Shown here one piece after another: positions 1 to 8,579 of a stretch of DNA of 64,000 nucleotides. The notes below the pieces were generated by a model. The model was not told the origin of the DNA, did not search any database, and saw only the letters and a program-made list of their open reading frames with translations. The stretch is from Mycobacterium parmense. GTDB lineage: Bacteria; Actinomycetota; Actinomycetes; Mycobacteriales; Mycobacteriaceae. Numbering within the stretch: the stretch's first letter is position 1; every line of letters begins with the position of its first letter. The stretch covers positions 4,464,001 to 4,528,000 of the forward strand of contig NZ_AP022614.1 of NCBI RefSeq assembly GCF_010730575.1. The letters are read 5' to 3'. The translations under genes and the position numbers were made by a program.

Positions 1-156
1 CGATCCGTACGCGTCAGCCTCACGACAGAGGCAAGGCGGCTGATCCCCCCGATCGTCGCCGACATCGGCGCGCTGATGGAACCGCTGACCGGCCGGCTCA
101 CCGCGAGCGAACAAAAGCGCCTGATCGCCCTGCTGGACAAAGCGCTCGACCACTAG
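1..156 (+). CDS. MarR-family regulator, 3' end only
   Basis: The frame is open from base 1 to a TAG at 154-156 and encodes about 51 residues, beginning RSVRVSLTTEARRL and ending in LIALLDKALDH. This pattern (T-x-x-A-R-x-L, then an amphipathic helix with LTASEQKRLIALLDK) is typical of the wing end and the C-terminal dimerisation helix of MarR-type regulators. The DNA-binding part lies outside the window, so ligand and targets cannot be inferred. It reads toward the small membrane protein genes but ends about 210 bases before them. Family assignment rests on the C-terminal pattern only. Confidence 0.6.
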   Translation, partial: RSVRVSLTTEARRLIPPIVADIGALMEPLTGRLTASEQKRLIALLDKALDH

Positions 157-296
157 GGTCTTCGGACCGCGACAATCTGGCTCTCGCGGGCGTCGGCGAG
201 GCGGGCCGCTGCATGGCTTGACGAGCATTCCCGCGGTGAGCCGCGTCGCCGCTCTATCGCAACGACGCGCGGAGGAGTTGAATTAATGGGGCCGAT

Positions 297-321
297 GTTT
301 AGACATGAGTCAAATGGGAAT
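297..321 (+). promoter_or_regulatory. SigF-like promoter
   Basis: GTTT at 297-300 and GGGAAT at 316-321 are separated by 15 bases. This matches the mycobacterial SigF pattern (GTTT, 15-17 bases, GGGTAT-like). It lies 46 bases upstream of the small membrane protein gene starting at 367. One base of the -10 differs from the best consensus. It is a pattern match only. Confidence 0.45.
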
Positions 322-366
322 AGTTAGGCCCACGGGAAGTCCTTCCCGAGCACAACGGAGGTCACG

Positions 367-594
367 ATGCGTGGTCGCGGAATAATCGGCGTGATTGTCC
401 TGGTGTGGTTGCTCATCGGAGTCATCGCGGCTTGGCAGCGCGATTACTTCAAGGGCGGTCCGCAGAACTGCGTGACAGCGGGAAACATCGCCTTGACTGT
501 CGTCGCAGGGCCTTTGAATTACGCGGGTGTCAACCCGAAGATCAAGGACTGCCATGTTCCCCAACCCAGTTCAATGCCGGCAGTTAGCTATTAA
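367..594 (+). CDS. Small single-span membrane protein, unknown function
   Basis: This 75-residue protein has a start-proximal hydrophobic segment (about residues 5-22, GIIGVIVLVWLLIGVIAAW). A short polar region follows with two cysteines (CVTAG and KDCHV) that could form a disulfide outside the membrane. The ribosome site is the purine run ACGGAGG, 4 bases before the ATG. The gene sits behind a SigF-like promoter and 27 bases ahead of a second small membrane protein, so the two are probably co-transcribed and stress-related. I do not recognise a domain. Codon use and the clear ribosome site support a real gene. Confidence 0.7.
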   Translation: MRGRGIIGVIVLVWLLIGVIAAWQRDYFKGGPQNCVTAGNIALTVVAGPLNYAGVNPKIKDCHVPQPSSMPAVSY

Positions 595-621
595 CCAACC
601 TCTCACATAAAGGAAGTTGAC

Positions 622-777
622 ATGATCGTCGTAGGTGCAATCCTTCTCGTCCTGGGATTTGTCTTCGGAATTCACTTGTTGTGGGTGCTTGGCATCGTCT
701 TGCTCGTCATCGGCGCGGTGCTGTGGATCATGGGCTCGGTCGGGCGCCCGGTCGGCGGCCGCCGCTACTGGTACTAA
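622..777 (+). CDS. Small two-helix membrane protein (DUF6131-like)
   Basis: This 51-residue protein is almost entirely two hydrophobic segments, about residues 2-14 and 20-38, ending in a basic/aromatic tail (GGRRYWY). The composition and tail match the small actinobacterial membrane proteins grouped as DUF6131. An AAGGAAG ribosome site sits 6 bases before the ATG. It is the second gene of a probable two-gene unit and is closed by a strong hairpin 14 bases after the stop. Function is unknown in the family. Location in the cytoplasmic membrane is inferred from hydropathy. Confidence 0.7.
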   Translation: MIVVGAILLVLGFVFGIHLLWVLGIVLLVIGAVLWIMGSVGRPVGGRRYWY

Positions 778-790
778 CGGCCGACGGGCC

Positions 791-833
791 GCAGCGAAGC
801 GCGTGACTGCCCGGCAGTCACGCGCTTCGCTGC
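791..833 (+). terminator. Perfect hairpin terminator
   Basis: Arms 791-810 and 814-833 are exact reverse complements (20 bp) around a 3-base loop. The hairpin follows the stop at 777 and precedes tcrX. No long T-tract follows (GTTTC only), which is usual for mycobacterial terminators. It insulates the small membrane protein genes from the two-component operon. Confidence 0.8.
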
Positions 834-933
834 GTTTCACAGGACACGCATAGTAATGGCATAGCCTCGGCCCATCCGGCCGCGGATACTGGATCTTGTG
901 ACGCAATCTCGAGCCTCGACGGAGCGGGTGGTC

Positions 934-1638
934 ATGTGCCGCGCCGACGGAAAACCCATCAACGTCCTCGTCGTAGACGACGAAGCAGTCCTCGCCGAGA
1001 TGGTCTCCATGGCACTGCGATACGAGGGCTGGAACATCGCCACCGCAGGGGACGGCTCGGCGGCGATCGCCTCGGCACGCGCCCAGCGTCCCGATGTGGT
1101 GGTTCTCGACGTGATGCTGCCCGACATGAGCGGGCTCGACGTGCTGCGCAAGCTGCGCGAGGAGAACCCGCAGCTGCCGGTGCTACTGCTGACCGCCAAG
1201 GACGCGCTGGAGGACCGCATCGCGGGGCTGACGGCCGGCGGCGACGACTATGTCACCAAGCCGTTCAGCATCGAGGAGGTCGTGCTGCGGCTGCGGGCGC
1301 TGCTGCGCCGCACCGGCATTGCTACCGTCGACAGCGGCGCGCAACTGGTGGTGGGCGACCTGGTGCTCGACGAGGACAGCCACGAGGTGACGCGCGCCGG
1401 CGAGACGATCTCGTTGACCTCCACCGAGTTCGAGCTGCTGCGGTTCATGATGCGCAATTCCAAGCGAGTGCTGAGCAAGGCTCAAATCCTCGACCGGGTG
1501 TGGAGTTACGACTTCGGCGGCCGCTCCAATATCGTCGAGCTCTACATCTCGTATCTGCGCAAGAAGATCGACAACGGTCGCGAACCCATGATCCACACGC
1601 TGCGCGGCGCGGGTTATGTCCTCAAGCCCGCCCGCTGA
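934..1638 (+). CDS. tcrX: Response regulator TcrX
   Basis: This OmpR/PhoB-type DNA-binding response regulator has 234 residues, the length I recall for M. tuberculosis TcrX (Rv3765c). The receiver domain spans about residues 9-120, with acidic pocket D15/D16 and phosphoacceptor D59 in VVLDVMLPD; the conserved lysine is in the YVTKPF motif. A winged-helix domain fills the C-terminal half (about 135-230), ending GAGYVLKPAR. The frame is open to a GTG at 898. I chose ATG 934 because it gives the family length and has a purine-rich GGAGCGGGTGG upstream. It overlaps tcrY by 23 bases, so the pair is co-transcribed and translationally coupled. Known TcrXY responds to iron limitation. Confidence 0.9.
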   Translation: MCRADGKPINVLVVDDEAVLAEMVSMALRYEGWNIATAGDGSAAIASARAQRPDVVVLDVMLPDMSGLDVLRKLREENPQLPVLLLTAKDALEDRIAGLTAGGDDYVTKPFSIEEVVLRLRALLRRTGIATVDSGAQLVVGDLVLDEDSHEVTRAGETISLTSTEFELLRFMMRNSKRVLSKAQILDRVWSYDFGGRSNIVELYISYLRKKIDNGREPMIHTLRGAGYVLKPAR

Positions 1639-3163
1639 GAGCGGGTCGCGACTTCCGGCCAGAACACCGCGGGCCTGGTCCCTGCGGCTGCGGCTGCTCG
1701 TCGGGCAGGTCGTGGTGCTGGCCGTCGTCTGCGTCGGGATCACCGCCGCAACCGAATTGGCGCTGCTCCATCACCTGGTGGCGCAGCTCGACGGCCAGCT
1801 CGCCGGCACCTCGTTCCGCTCGGCCCTGATGTATCCGGAGCCGAATCGGCCTGGCTGGCACCATGAGTCGCACTTCTATCCGCGACCGGGTCCCGGGCCG
1901 CGGTTTCTCGACGCCCCGGGCCAGCCCGCCGGCATGGTCGCCGCGGTGGTCAACCACGGCAGGACGGTCGACGCGGGTTACCTGACGAGCAGCGGCGCTC
2001 GCGCCGCGTTGACCCCCACGGCGCAAACACAACTCGAGCAGATCGCCGGCAGCCGGACGCCGGTGACGCTGGACCTCGACGGTCTGGGCCGATACCGCGT
2101 CGTCGCCGCCCCCAGCCGCAGCGGGGACGACATCATCGTCACCGGACTCGCGATGTCCAACATCGACGCCACCCTGATGCGGATGCTGGTGATCTTCGGG
2201 ATCGTGACCGTCATCGCGCTGGCCGCCGCGACCACCGCCGGCGCCTTCATCATCAAAAAGGCACTGGCGCCCCTGCGCCGAGTTGCCCAAACAGCAAGCG
2301 AGGTAGTCGAATTGCCGCTGGACCGCGGTGAAGTCGAGCTGCCGGTGCGGGTGGCCGAACCCGACGCCAACCCCGCCACCGAGGTCGGCCAACTCGGTTC
2401 GGCGCTGAACCGGATGCTCGACCACATCTCGGCGGCGCTGTCGGCGCGACAGGCCAGCGAGACCAGGGTCCGCCAGTTCGTCGCCGACGCCAGTCACGAG
2501 CTGCGCACGCCGCTCGCCGCGATCCGCGGCTACACCGAGCTCACCCAGCGCATGGACCGCGACGGCGGCGACCGCGAGGCCATCGCCCACGCGATGAGCC
2601 GGGTGGCTTCGGAGACGGAGCGGATGACGCGGCTCGTCGAGGACCTGCTGCTGCTGGCGCGCCTGGACTCGGGCCGGCCGCTGGAACGCGAGCCCGTGGA
2701 CCTGTCGCGGTTGGCGGTCGACGCCGTCAGCGATGCGCACGTCGCCGGGCCGGATCACCAGTGGGAGATCGATCTGCCCGAAGAGCCGGTGGTGATACCC
2801 GGTGACGCGGCGCGGCTCCATCAGGTGCTCACCAACCTGCTCGCCAATGCCCGCGTCCACACCGGCGCGGGCACCGTCGTCACGACGCGGCTGACGGCCG
2901 AGCCGTCGCAAACGGTGTTGCGGGTCATCGACAACGGACCCGGCATCCCGCCGTCGCTGCAGACCGAGGTGTTCGAGCGATTCGCCCGCGGCGACTCCTC
3001 GCGGTCGAGAAAAGGCGGCAGCACCGGGCTGGGGCTGGCCATCGTGTCCGCCGTCGTCAGGGCGCACCACGGCACCATCTCGGTCGACAGCTCACCCGGG
3101 CACACCGAGTTCACGGTGCGGTTGCCGACCAACGGGTGGCAACCGCCCGCAGCTAATCCATGA
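1616..3163 (+). CDS. tcrY: Sensor histidine kinase TcrY
   Basis: This membrane-bound kinase is the partner of TcrX. As called it has 515 residues; M. tuberculosis TcrY is shorter (475), so a downstream start is possible. Transmembrane segments lie at about 25-47 and 188-212, flanking an extracytoplasmic loop. A HAMP region follows (212-280). The HisKA motif contains the phosphoacceptor H294 in DASHELRTPL. The ATPase domain carries an N box (NLLANAR), a G1 box (DNGPGIP) and a G2 box (GSTGLGLAI). The kinase is therefore complete. It ends 9 bases before the convergent lpqH stop. Confidence 0.88.
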   Translation: MSSSPPAESGSRLPARTPRAWSLRLRLLVGQVVVLAVVCVGITAATELALLHHLVAQLDGQLAGTSFRSALMYPEPNRPGWHHESHFYPRPGPGPRFLDAPGQPAGMVAAVVNHGRTVDAGYLTSSGARAALTPTAQTQLEQIAGSRTPVTLDLDGLGRYRVVAAPSRSGDDIIVTGLAMSNIDATLMRMLVIFGIVTVIALAAATTAGAFIIKKALAPLRRVAQTASEVVELPLDRGEVELPVRVAEPDANPATEVGQLGSALNRMLDHISAALSARQASETRVRQFVADASHELRTPLAAIRGYTELTQRMDRDGGDREAIAHAMSRVASETERMTRLVEDLLLLARLDSGRPLEREPVDLSRLAVDAVSDAHVAGPDHQWEIDLPEEPVVIPGDAARLHQVLTNLLANARVHTGAGTVVTTRLTAEPSQTVLRVIDNGPGIPPSLQTEVFERFARGDSSRSRKGGSTGLGLAIVSAVVRAHHGTISVDSSPGHTEFTVRLPTNGWQPPAANP

Positions 3164-3172
3164 CCTCGTTGC

Positions 3173-3649
3173 TCAGGGGCAGGTCACATCGATCTCGAAG
3201 GGCTTGTTGACGGGCTGCATCGGGTTTGCCATGTCGACGCCGGTCGCGGTCCCCGTGATCTTGTAGCTGTTGCCGTTCTTGTCCGCCGAGGCGTTGCCCT
3301 GGCCGTTGGCGGCGTATCCGAGCGTCACGCCGTTGACGTTGCCGAGCCCGACGGACTTCACCTGGGGCGGGTTGGCGTCGGTGAGCACGGCGGCGATGCC
3401 GGTCGCCGCGCCGCCGATCGCGATGTCGACGTTGCCGCCCACGGTCGAGCATACGACCGAGCCGCTCACGTTCTGGTCCTTGCCGTCGATCAAGACCTTG
3501 GTCGGGGAAGCTCCGCCGGCCGCGGCCGCTGTGCCGGCACTCGAGCTGGTTCCGGAGCTCCCGGTGCTCGACTTGTTGCTGGAACAGCCGGTGAGTCCCA
3601 CGGCCAGAATCGCCGTTGCGGTCACCGCGACCGCTAATCCACGCTTCAC
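3173..3649 (-). CDS. lpqH: 19 kDa lipoprotein LpqH
   Basis: LpqH is a surface-exposed lipoprotein antigen and TLR2 agonist. The product is 158 residues from a GTG start preceded by AAGGAG. The signal peptide ends in lipobox LTGC with lipidated C22, followed by SSNKSSTG. The segments [23 protein letters not shown] and [10 protein letters not shown] match M. tuberculosis LpqH closely. Two further cysteines (SVVC and VTCP) can form the known disulfide. The frame is open further upstream (to 3727), but that extension precedes the ribosome site and would bury the signal peptide, so it was rejected. The gene is convergent with tcrY and divergent from the alkylsulfatase gene. Confidence 0.95.
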   Translation of the reverse strand: MKRGLAVAVTATAILAVGLTGCSSNKSSTGSSGTSSSAGTAAAAGGASPTKVLIDGKDQNVSGSVVCSTVGGNVDIAIGGAATGIAAVLTDANPPQVKSVGLGNVNGVTLGYAANGQGNASADKNGNSYKITGTATGVDMANPMQPVNKPFEIDVTCP

Positions 3650-3830
3650 GTGTGCTCCTTTGCCCGATGTTTGCGGCCCTCGTCGCTGAGGGTCGTCTGG
3701 GGAAGTATGCAAGTTTGCGGGAGGCAACTTCTACCGTTCCGGGCAAATATTTCAAGTTTCACTGAACGGTTGCCCAGATTGGGCCGGAATCCGTTCGCCG
3801 GCGCCATGTGGCGATGGCAATGTATTTCCG

Positions 3831-5705
3831 ATGGAGCACAAACCCCCCACCGCGGCCATCGAGTCGGCGAATAACCGCCACGACCTGCCATTTCACGACG
3901 AGACGGACTTTCGCGACGCCGACCGCGGCTTCATTGCTGCGCTGTCCCCCTGCGTGATCCGGGCCGCCGACGGCCGGGTGGTGTGGGACAACGACGCGTA
4001 CTCCTTCCTGGGCGGCCCGGCGCCGTCGTCGGTGCACCCGAGCCTGTGGCGGCAGTCGACGCTGGCCGCCAAGCAGGGCCTCTACGAGGTGGTGCCGGGC
4101 ATCTACCAGGTGCGCGGCTTCGACCTGTCGAACATTACCTTCGTCGAGGGCGACACCGGGGTCATCGTGATCGACCCTCTGGTGTCCACCGAGGTGGCCG
4201 CCGCGGCACTGGCGCTGTACCGGACCCATCGCGGCGGTGAGCGCCCCGTCGTCGCGGTGATCTACACCCACAGCCACGTCGACCATTTCGGCGGCGTTCT
4301 GGGAGTGACCTCCCAGGCGGAGGTGGACGCGGGCGCCGTCGCCGTGCTGGCGCCGGAACACTTCATCGAGCACGCCGTGCAGGAGAACGTCTATGCCGGT
4401 CCGGCGATGACGCGCCGCGCGACGTACATGTACGGGACCCTGCTGCCGCGCGGGCCGCACGGCCAGGTCGGGTGCGGGCTCGGCCAGGCGCCGTCGACCG
4501 GCGAGGTGGCCGTCATCGTCCCCACCGTCGACATCCGCGAGACCGGCGAGAAGCACACCGTCGACGGCGTCGAGATCGAGTTCCAGATGGCTCCGGGCAC
4601 CGAGGCGCCCGCCGAAATGCATTTCTACTTCCCGCGTTTCCGGGCGCTGTGCATGGCCGAGAACGCCACGCACAATCTGCACAATCTGTTGACCCTGCGT
4701 GGCGCCCTGGTGCGCGACCCGCACGCGTGGTCGGGATACCTCACCGAGGCAATCGACGCGTTCGCCGAGCGTGCCGACGTGGTGTTTGCCTCGCACCACT
4801 GGCCGACGTGGGGCCGGGACAACATCGTCGAATTCCTGTCGCTGCAACGGGACATGTATGCGTACCTGCACGACCAAACGCTGCGCCTGCTGAACCGGGG
4901 ATTCACCGGGGTCGAGATCGCCGAGATGTTCCGGATGCCGCCGGCGCTGGAGCGGGCCTGGCACACCCACGGGTACTACGGGTCCGTCAGCCACAACGTG
5001 AAGGCCGTCTACCAGCGCTACATGGGCTGGTTCGACGGCAACCCGGGCCGGCTGTGGCCGCACCCGCCGGAGGCGCTCGCGCCCCGTTACGTCGACGCGA
5101 TGGGCGGCATCGACCGTGTCGTCGAGCTCGCCCAAGCCGCGTTCGACTCTGGCGACTTCCGCTGGGCGGCAACCCTGCTGGATCACGCGATCTTCACCGA
5201 CGCCGGCCACACGCCGGCCCGGGCGCTGTACGCCGACACGCTGGAGCAGTTGGCCTACGGCGCCGAGAACGCGGTGTGGCGCAACTTCTTCCTGAGCGGT
5301 GCGACGGAATTGCGCGGCGGCAATTTCGGCACCGCCGTCACGGCCGCGTCGATGTCGATGGCCAAACAGCTGACGGCGGAGCAGATCTTCGACAGCCTGG
5401 CCCTGCGGGTCGACGGGCCGCGGAGCTGGGACCTCGACATGGCCATCGACATCACCTTCGCCGATTCGGCGACCAACTACCGCCTCGCCCTGCGCAACGG
5501 AGTACTGATCTACCGCAAGGTGGCCGCCGACCCCGCGACGGCAACCGTCACGGTCAAGCCGGACAGCAAGTTTCGGCTGCTGCTGGTGGCCATGGGGGAC
5601 TTCAGCTCACCCGGGCTACAGATGTCCGGCGACCCGACGGCCTTGCAGACGTTCCTCGGCGTCCTCGACGAACCGGACCAGAACTTCAACATCGTGACGC
5701 CGTAG
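3831..5705 (+). CDS. Alkylsulfatase (SdsA1/BDS1-type metallo-beta-lactamase fold)
   Basis: This 624-residue hydrolase is predicted to cleave primary alkyl sulfates to alcohol and sulfate. The metallo-beta-lactamase domain (about 85-330) has the full metal motif THSHVDH at 146-152 (H147, H149, D151, H152) and a further ligand region near MAENATHNLHN. A helical dimerisation domain follows (about 375-510, including YMGWFDGNPGRLWPHPPE). The C-terminal SCP2-like substrate-binding domain (about 515-624) is present, so the enzyme is complete. It corresponds to M. tuberculosis Rv3762c. It is divergent from lpqH and convergent with the quinone oxidoreductase gene, 8 bases apart. No signal peptide is seen. 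Confidence 0.88.
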   Translation: MEHKPPTAAIESANNRHDLPFHDETDFRDADRGFIAALSPCVIRAADGRVVWDNDAYSFLGGPAPSSVHPSLWRQSTLAAKQGLYEVVPGIYQVRGFDLSNITFVEGDTGVIVIDPLVSTEVAAAALALYRTHRGGERPVVAVIYTHSHVDHFGGVLGVTSQAEVDAGAVAVLAPEHFIEHAVQENVYAGPAMTRRATYMYGTLLPRGPHGQVGCGLGQAPSTGEVAVIVPTVDIRETGEKHTVDGVEIEFQMAPGTEAPAEMHFYFPRFRALCMAENATHNLHNLLTLRGALVRDPHAWSGYLTEAIDAFAERADVVFASHHWPTWGRDNIVEFLSLQRDMYAYLHDQTLRLLNRGFTGVEIAEMFRMPPALERAWHTHGYYGSVSHNVKAVYQRYMGWFDGNPGRLWPHPPEALAPRYVDAMGGIDRVVELAQAAFDSGDFRWAATLLDHAIFTDAGHTPARALYADTLEQLAYGAENAVWRNFFLSGATELRGGNFGTAVTAASMSMAKQLTAEQIFDSLALRVDGPRSWDLDMAIDITFADSATNYRLALRNGVLIYRKVAADPATATVTVKPDSKFRLLLVAMGDFSSPGLQMSGDPTALQTFLGVLDEPDQNFNIVTP

Positions 5706-5713
5706 TACCGGCC

Positions 5714-6682
5714 TCAGGTGACGTCGATGATCACCTTGCCCAGCACCTTGCGCTCGGCCACGTGCCGCAGCGCCGCCGCGATCTGGGCCAGCGGGAAACG
5801 CGCACCGATGTAGGGCCGGACCGTGCCGGCCGCGAACATGTCCGCCAACTCGCGCACGTCGCGGTCGGCCTCGTCGGGGTGGTCACCGGCGAAGGTGCGG
5901 ATCTCCATGCCGCGCACGCAGATGCCCTTGAGCAGAACGAGGTTGAGGGGGATGGCCGGGATCGTGCCGGCGGCGTAGCCCAGTGTGACGAAGGTGCCGC
6001 CCCGGGCGAGCCCGCGCAGCGCCGGCTCCGAATACGAACCGCCGACCGGGTCGAGGACCACGCGGGCCCCGTCGCCGGTGAGCTCCCGGATGCGTGCCTT
6101 CAAGTCCTCCCGGTCGTAGTCCACGGTGGCCTCGGCGCCGCGCCGTCGGCACAGGTCGAGCTTGCGCGGACCCGACGCCGCCGCCAGCACGCGGGCCTTC
6201 ATAGCCACCGCGAGGTCTACCGCGGCCAGCCCCACTCCGCCGGCGGCGCCGAGCACCACCACCCAATCCCCTTCTGCCACCGGGGCAACCGACCGCAGTG
6301 TGTGGTAGGCGGTGCGGTAGGTCACACCGAAGGCCGCGGCCGACGCGAAGTCGGCGTCCTCGGGCACCAGCGTCGCCTGGCCCGCGTCGAGAAGAGCCTG
6401 CTCGGCGAACGCCCCGAAGGTGGTTCCCGCCACCCGCTGCCCCGCGACGAACGGGGTGCCTTCCCCGGCGGCGATCACCTCGCCGGCGATCTCGTTGCCC
6501 GGGATGAACGGTGGCGGAATCTTCACCTGATACTTGCCGGCGATGAACAGCACATCGGGGAAGTTGACCGCCGCGGCGTGGACGCGGACCAGCAGCTGGC
6601 CCGCGGCCGGCACCGGCTCGTCGACGTCCTCGATCACGAGATCTTCGGGGGTGCCGTAGAAGTGGCACACGGCGGCCCGCAT
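5714..6682 (-). CDS. NADPH:quinone oxidoreductase-type MDR enzyme
   Basis: This 322-residue medium-chain dehydrogenase/reductase is of the zinc-independent quinone oxidoreductase type. A GroES-like N-terminal domain is followed by a Rossmann domain with nucleotide motif AAGGVG (146-151). The zinc ligands of alcohol dehydrogenases are absent. The frame stays open about 220 bases upstream, but the ATG at 6682 gives a normal MRAAVCHFYG family start. It shares one base with the TetR stop (TGATG), so the two are translationally coupled. It is the last gene of a five-gene minus-strand operon with acyl-CoA dehydrogenase and SDR. Its substrate is probably an enone or enoyl thioester, which is inferred from context. 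Confidence 0.82.
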   Translation of the reverse strand: MRAAVCHFYGTPEDLVIEDVDEPVPAAGQLLVRVHAAAVNFPDVLFIAGKYQVKIPPPFIPGNEIAGEVIAAGEGTPFVAGQRVAGTTFGAFAEQALLDAGQATLVPEDADFASAAAFGVTYRTAYHTLRSVAPVAEGDWVVVLGAAGGVGLAAVDLAVAMKARVLAAASGPRKLDLCRRRGAEATVDYDREDLKARIRELTGDGARVVLDPVGGSYSEPALRGLARGGTFVTLGYAAGTIPAIPLNLVLLKGICVRGMEIRTFAGDHPDEADRDVRELADMFAAGTVRPYIGARFPLAQIAAALRHVAERKVLGKVIIDVT

Positions 6683-7302
6683 CAATGCGCCCCCAGCCCG
6701 CCCAGGCAGAATCGCACCACGTGGGCGATGTCGCCGGGCCCGGGCCGCTCGGCCGAACCCACGAAGCGCCGCATGGTGGCGGCGGTGCAGCTGAACACGG
6801 CGTCGACGTCGCGGTCGACGTCGACGCTGCCCAGCGCCGCGACGGGCGCGACGAGCAGATCGCGCAGCGGCCGCATCATTTCCTGTTCGGCTGCGCGCCA
6901 ATCGGATCCGGCGGACATCTGTCCGGCCGCAGCGCGGCTCATGCTGATCAGGTGCGGGTCGGCCACCTGCGCCAGCGTGCCCTCGATCCAGCGCACGACC
7001 TGATCGCGCGGCTTGGATTCCTTGGCCATCTGGTGCTCGAGGTAGGACACGACGATGGCCACCCCGCGCTCCATCACGGCCAGGATCAGGTCGTCCTTGC
7101 CGGCGAAATAGCGGTAGAACGCCTTGTTCGACGAACCGGCCTCGGCGACGATGTCGCTGACCCGGGGCGGTTCGGGCGCGGACCGTTCCATCACCCGGAC
7201 CGCGGCGGCCAGGATGCGTTCCACCTCCTCGGTGGCCTCCCGCTGGCGGTCGTCGAGTGCCCGCTCGACTGCCGCCGTGACCCTATTGCCCAATGAGCTC
7301 AC
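6682..7302 (-). CDS. TetR-family regulator
   Basis: The product has about 206 residues. The helix-turn-helix lies in the first 75 residues (VSDIVAEAGSSNKAFYRYFAGKDDL). The C-terminal ligand domain looks like other mycobacterial TetR regulators of acyl-CoA gene clusters. The start is uncertain: GTG at 7302 lies inside the end of the acyl-CoA dehydrogenase gene, a 20-base overlap, and upstream in-frame starts would overlap further. It sits inside the operon it may control. No clear operator could be assigned. Confidence 0.78.
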   Translation of the reverse strand: MSSLGNRVTAAVERALDDRQREATEEVERILAAAVRVMERSAPEPPRVSDIVAEAGSSNKAFYRYFAGKDDLILAVMERGVAIVVSYLEHQMAKESKPRDQVVRWIEGTLAQVADPHLISMSRAAAGQMSAGSDWRAAEQEMMRPLRDLLVAPVAALGSVDVDRDVDAVFSCTAATMRRFVGSAERPGPGDIAHVVRFCLGGLGAH

Positions 7303-8566
7303 CGTATTTGGCGCGTGCGGCCGCCCGGCGGACGTCGAGCATCTCACTCGGCCAGTCACCGTCTTCGGCCTCGTACCCTTTCAACAGCATCCGGGCCAGG
7401 TTGACCTTGTGGGCCTCCGTCGGTCCGTCCGCCAGCCCCAGGGCGATGCCGCCCAGCAGCACGTTCACCAGCGGCAGCTGGTCGGTGAGCCCCAGGGCGC
7501 CGTGGACCTGGATCGCGCGCAGCGCAATCGATTTCAGCACCTGTGACGCCAGGATCTTGCAGGCGGCGATCTCCGTGCGCGCGGCGCGTTCGTCGCCGTT
7601 GTCGATCAGCCATGCCGCGTGCAGCACCGTCAGGCGAAACGGGATCAGCTCGGTGTAGGAGTCGGCGACGAATTCCTGGACCAGCTGCTTGTCGGCAAGG
7701 GAGCTGCCCTGGGTGAAGCGGCTTTTCGCGCGCCGCGACATCATGTCGACGGCGCGCTGCGCCATGCCGATCGAGCGCATGGCGTGATGCAGGCGCCCGC
7801 CCGCGAGCCGGGTTTGCAGGATCACGAAACCCTGGCCCGGCTCGCCGAGCAGCGCATCCGCAGGCACCCGGACCCCGTCGTAACGCACCAGCGAATGGCC
7901 CGGTTCGTGCGGGTCCGCCCCCACCAGATGGTGGTCGGCCTCCACGATCAGCCCCTCGGTGCCGGCCGGGATCAAAAACGTCGACGCGCCGGTGTGGACC
8001 GGGGCGTCGGGGTCGGTGATGGCGACGACGATGAAAAACGATGCGACGGAGGCGTTGGAGGAGAAGTACTTCCGGCCGGTGATCACCCAGTCGTCGCCGT
8101 CGCGGACGGCGCGGGTGGTGAACACCCGCGGATCGGCGCCGCCCTGCGGTTCCGTCATCGAGAAGCAGGAGAAGATCTCCCCGGACAGCAACCCGGCCAG
8201 GTACCTGTCCTTCTGGTCCTGCGTGCCGAAGCGGGCGATGATCTCCGCGTTGCCGGTGTCGGGCGCCTGGGTCCCGAACACGATCGGTGCCCACGGGCTG
8301 CGCCCCAGGATCTCGTTGATCAGCGTCAGCTTGACCGCGCCGAAACCCTGGCCGCCCAGCTCCGGGCCCAGGTGCGGTGCCCACAGGCCCTGGTCGCGCA
8401 CCTGCTGTTTGAGGGGGTCGACGATTCGGCGGCGCTCGTCGTCGAGGGGCAGGAACTCGCAACCGGGGAACAGCACCCCGAGCGGTTCGACCTCCTCGTG
8501 GACGAATTCGCGCACCCAGTCGAGCTTCTTCTCGAACTCCGGTTCGGTGGAAAAGTCAAAAGGCAT
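7283..8566 (-). CDS. Acyl-CoA dehydrogenase (FadE-type)
   Basis: This 427-residue flavoprotein is predicted to oxidise acyl-CoA to enoyl-CoA. The FAD-binding stretch CFSMTEPQGGADP lies at 134-146. The C-terminal helical domain includes ALRAIQVHGALGLTDQLPL, a stretch typical of long ACADs of the ACAD10/11 type that often neighbour phosphotransferase-fold partners. The ATG start is preceded by AGGAG; upstream extension of the frame was not used. The SDR gene ends 13 bases before it and TetR starts within its 3' end, so it is inside the operon. This gene is not in the corresponding M. tuberculosis interval as I recall it. Confidence 0.85.
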   Translation of the reverse strand: MPFDFSTEPEFEKKLDWVREFVHEEVEPLGVLFPGCEFLPLDDERRRIVDPLKQQVRDQGLWAPHLGPELGGQGFGAVKLTLINEILGRSPWAPIVFGTQAPDTGNAEIIARFGTQDQKDRYLAGLLSGEIFSCFSMTEPQGGADPRVFTTRAVRDGDDWVITGRKYFSSNASVASFFIVVAITDPDAPVHTGASTFLIPAGTEGLIVEADHHLVGADPHEPGHSLVRYDGVRVPADALLGEPGQGFVILQTRLAGGRLHHAMRSIGMAQRAVDMMSRRAKSRFTQGSSLADKQLVQEFVADSYTELIPFRLTVLHAAWLIDNGDERAARTEIAACKILASQVLKSIALRAIQVHGALGLTDQLPLVNVLLGGIALGLADGPTEAHKVNLARMLLKGYEAEDGDWPSEMLDVRRAAARAKYGELIGQ

Positions 8567-8579
8567 GGGCACTCCTGGG

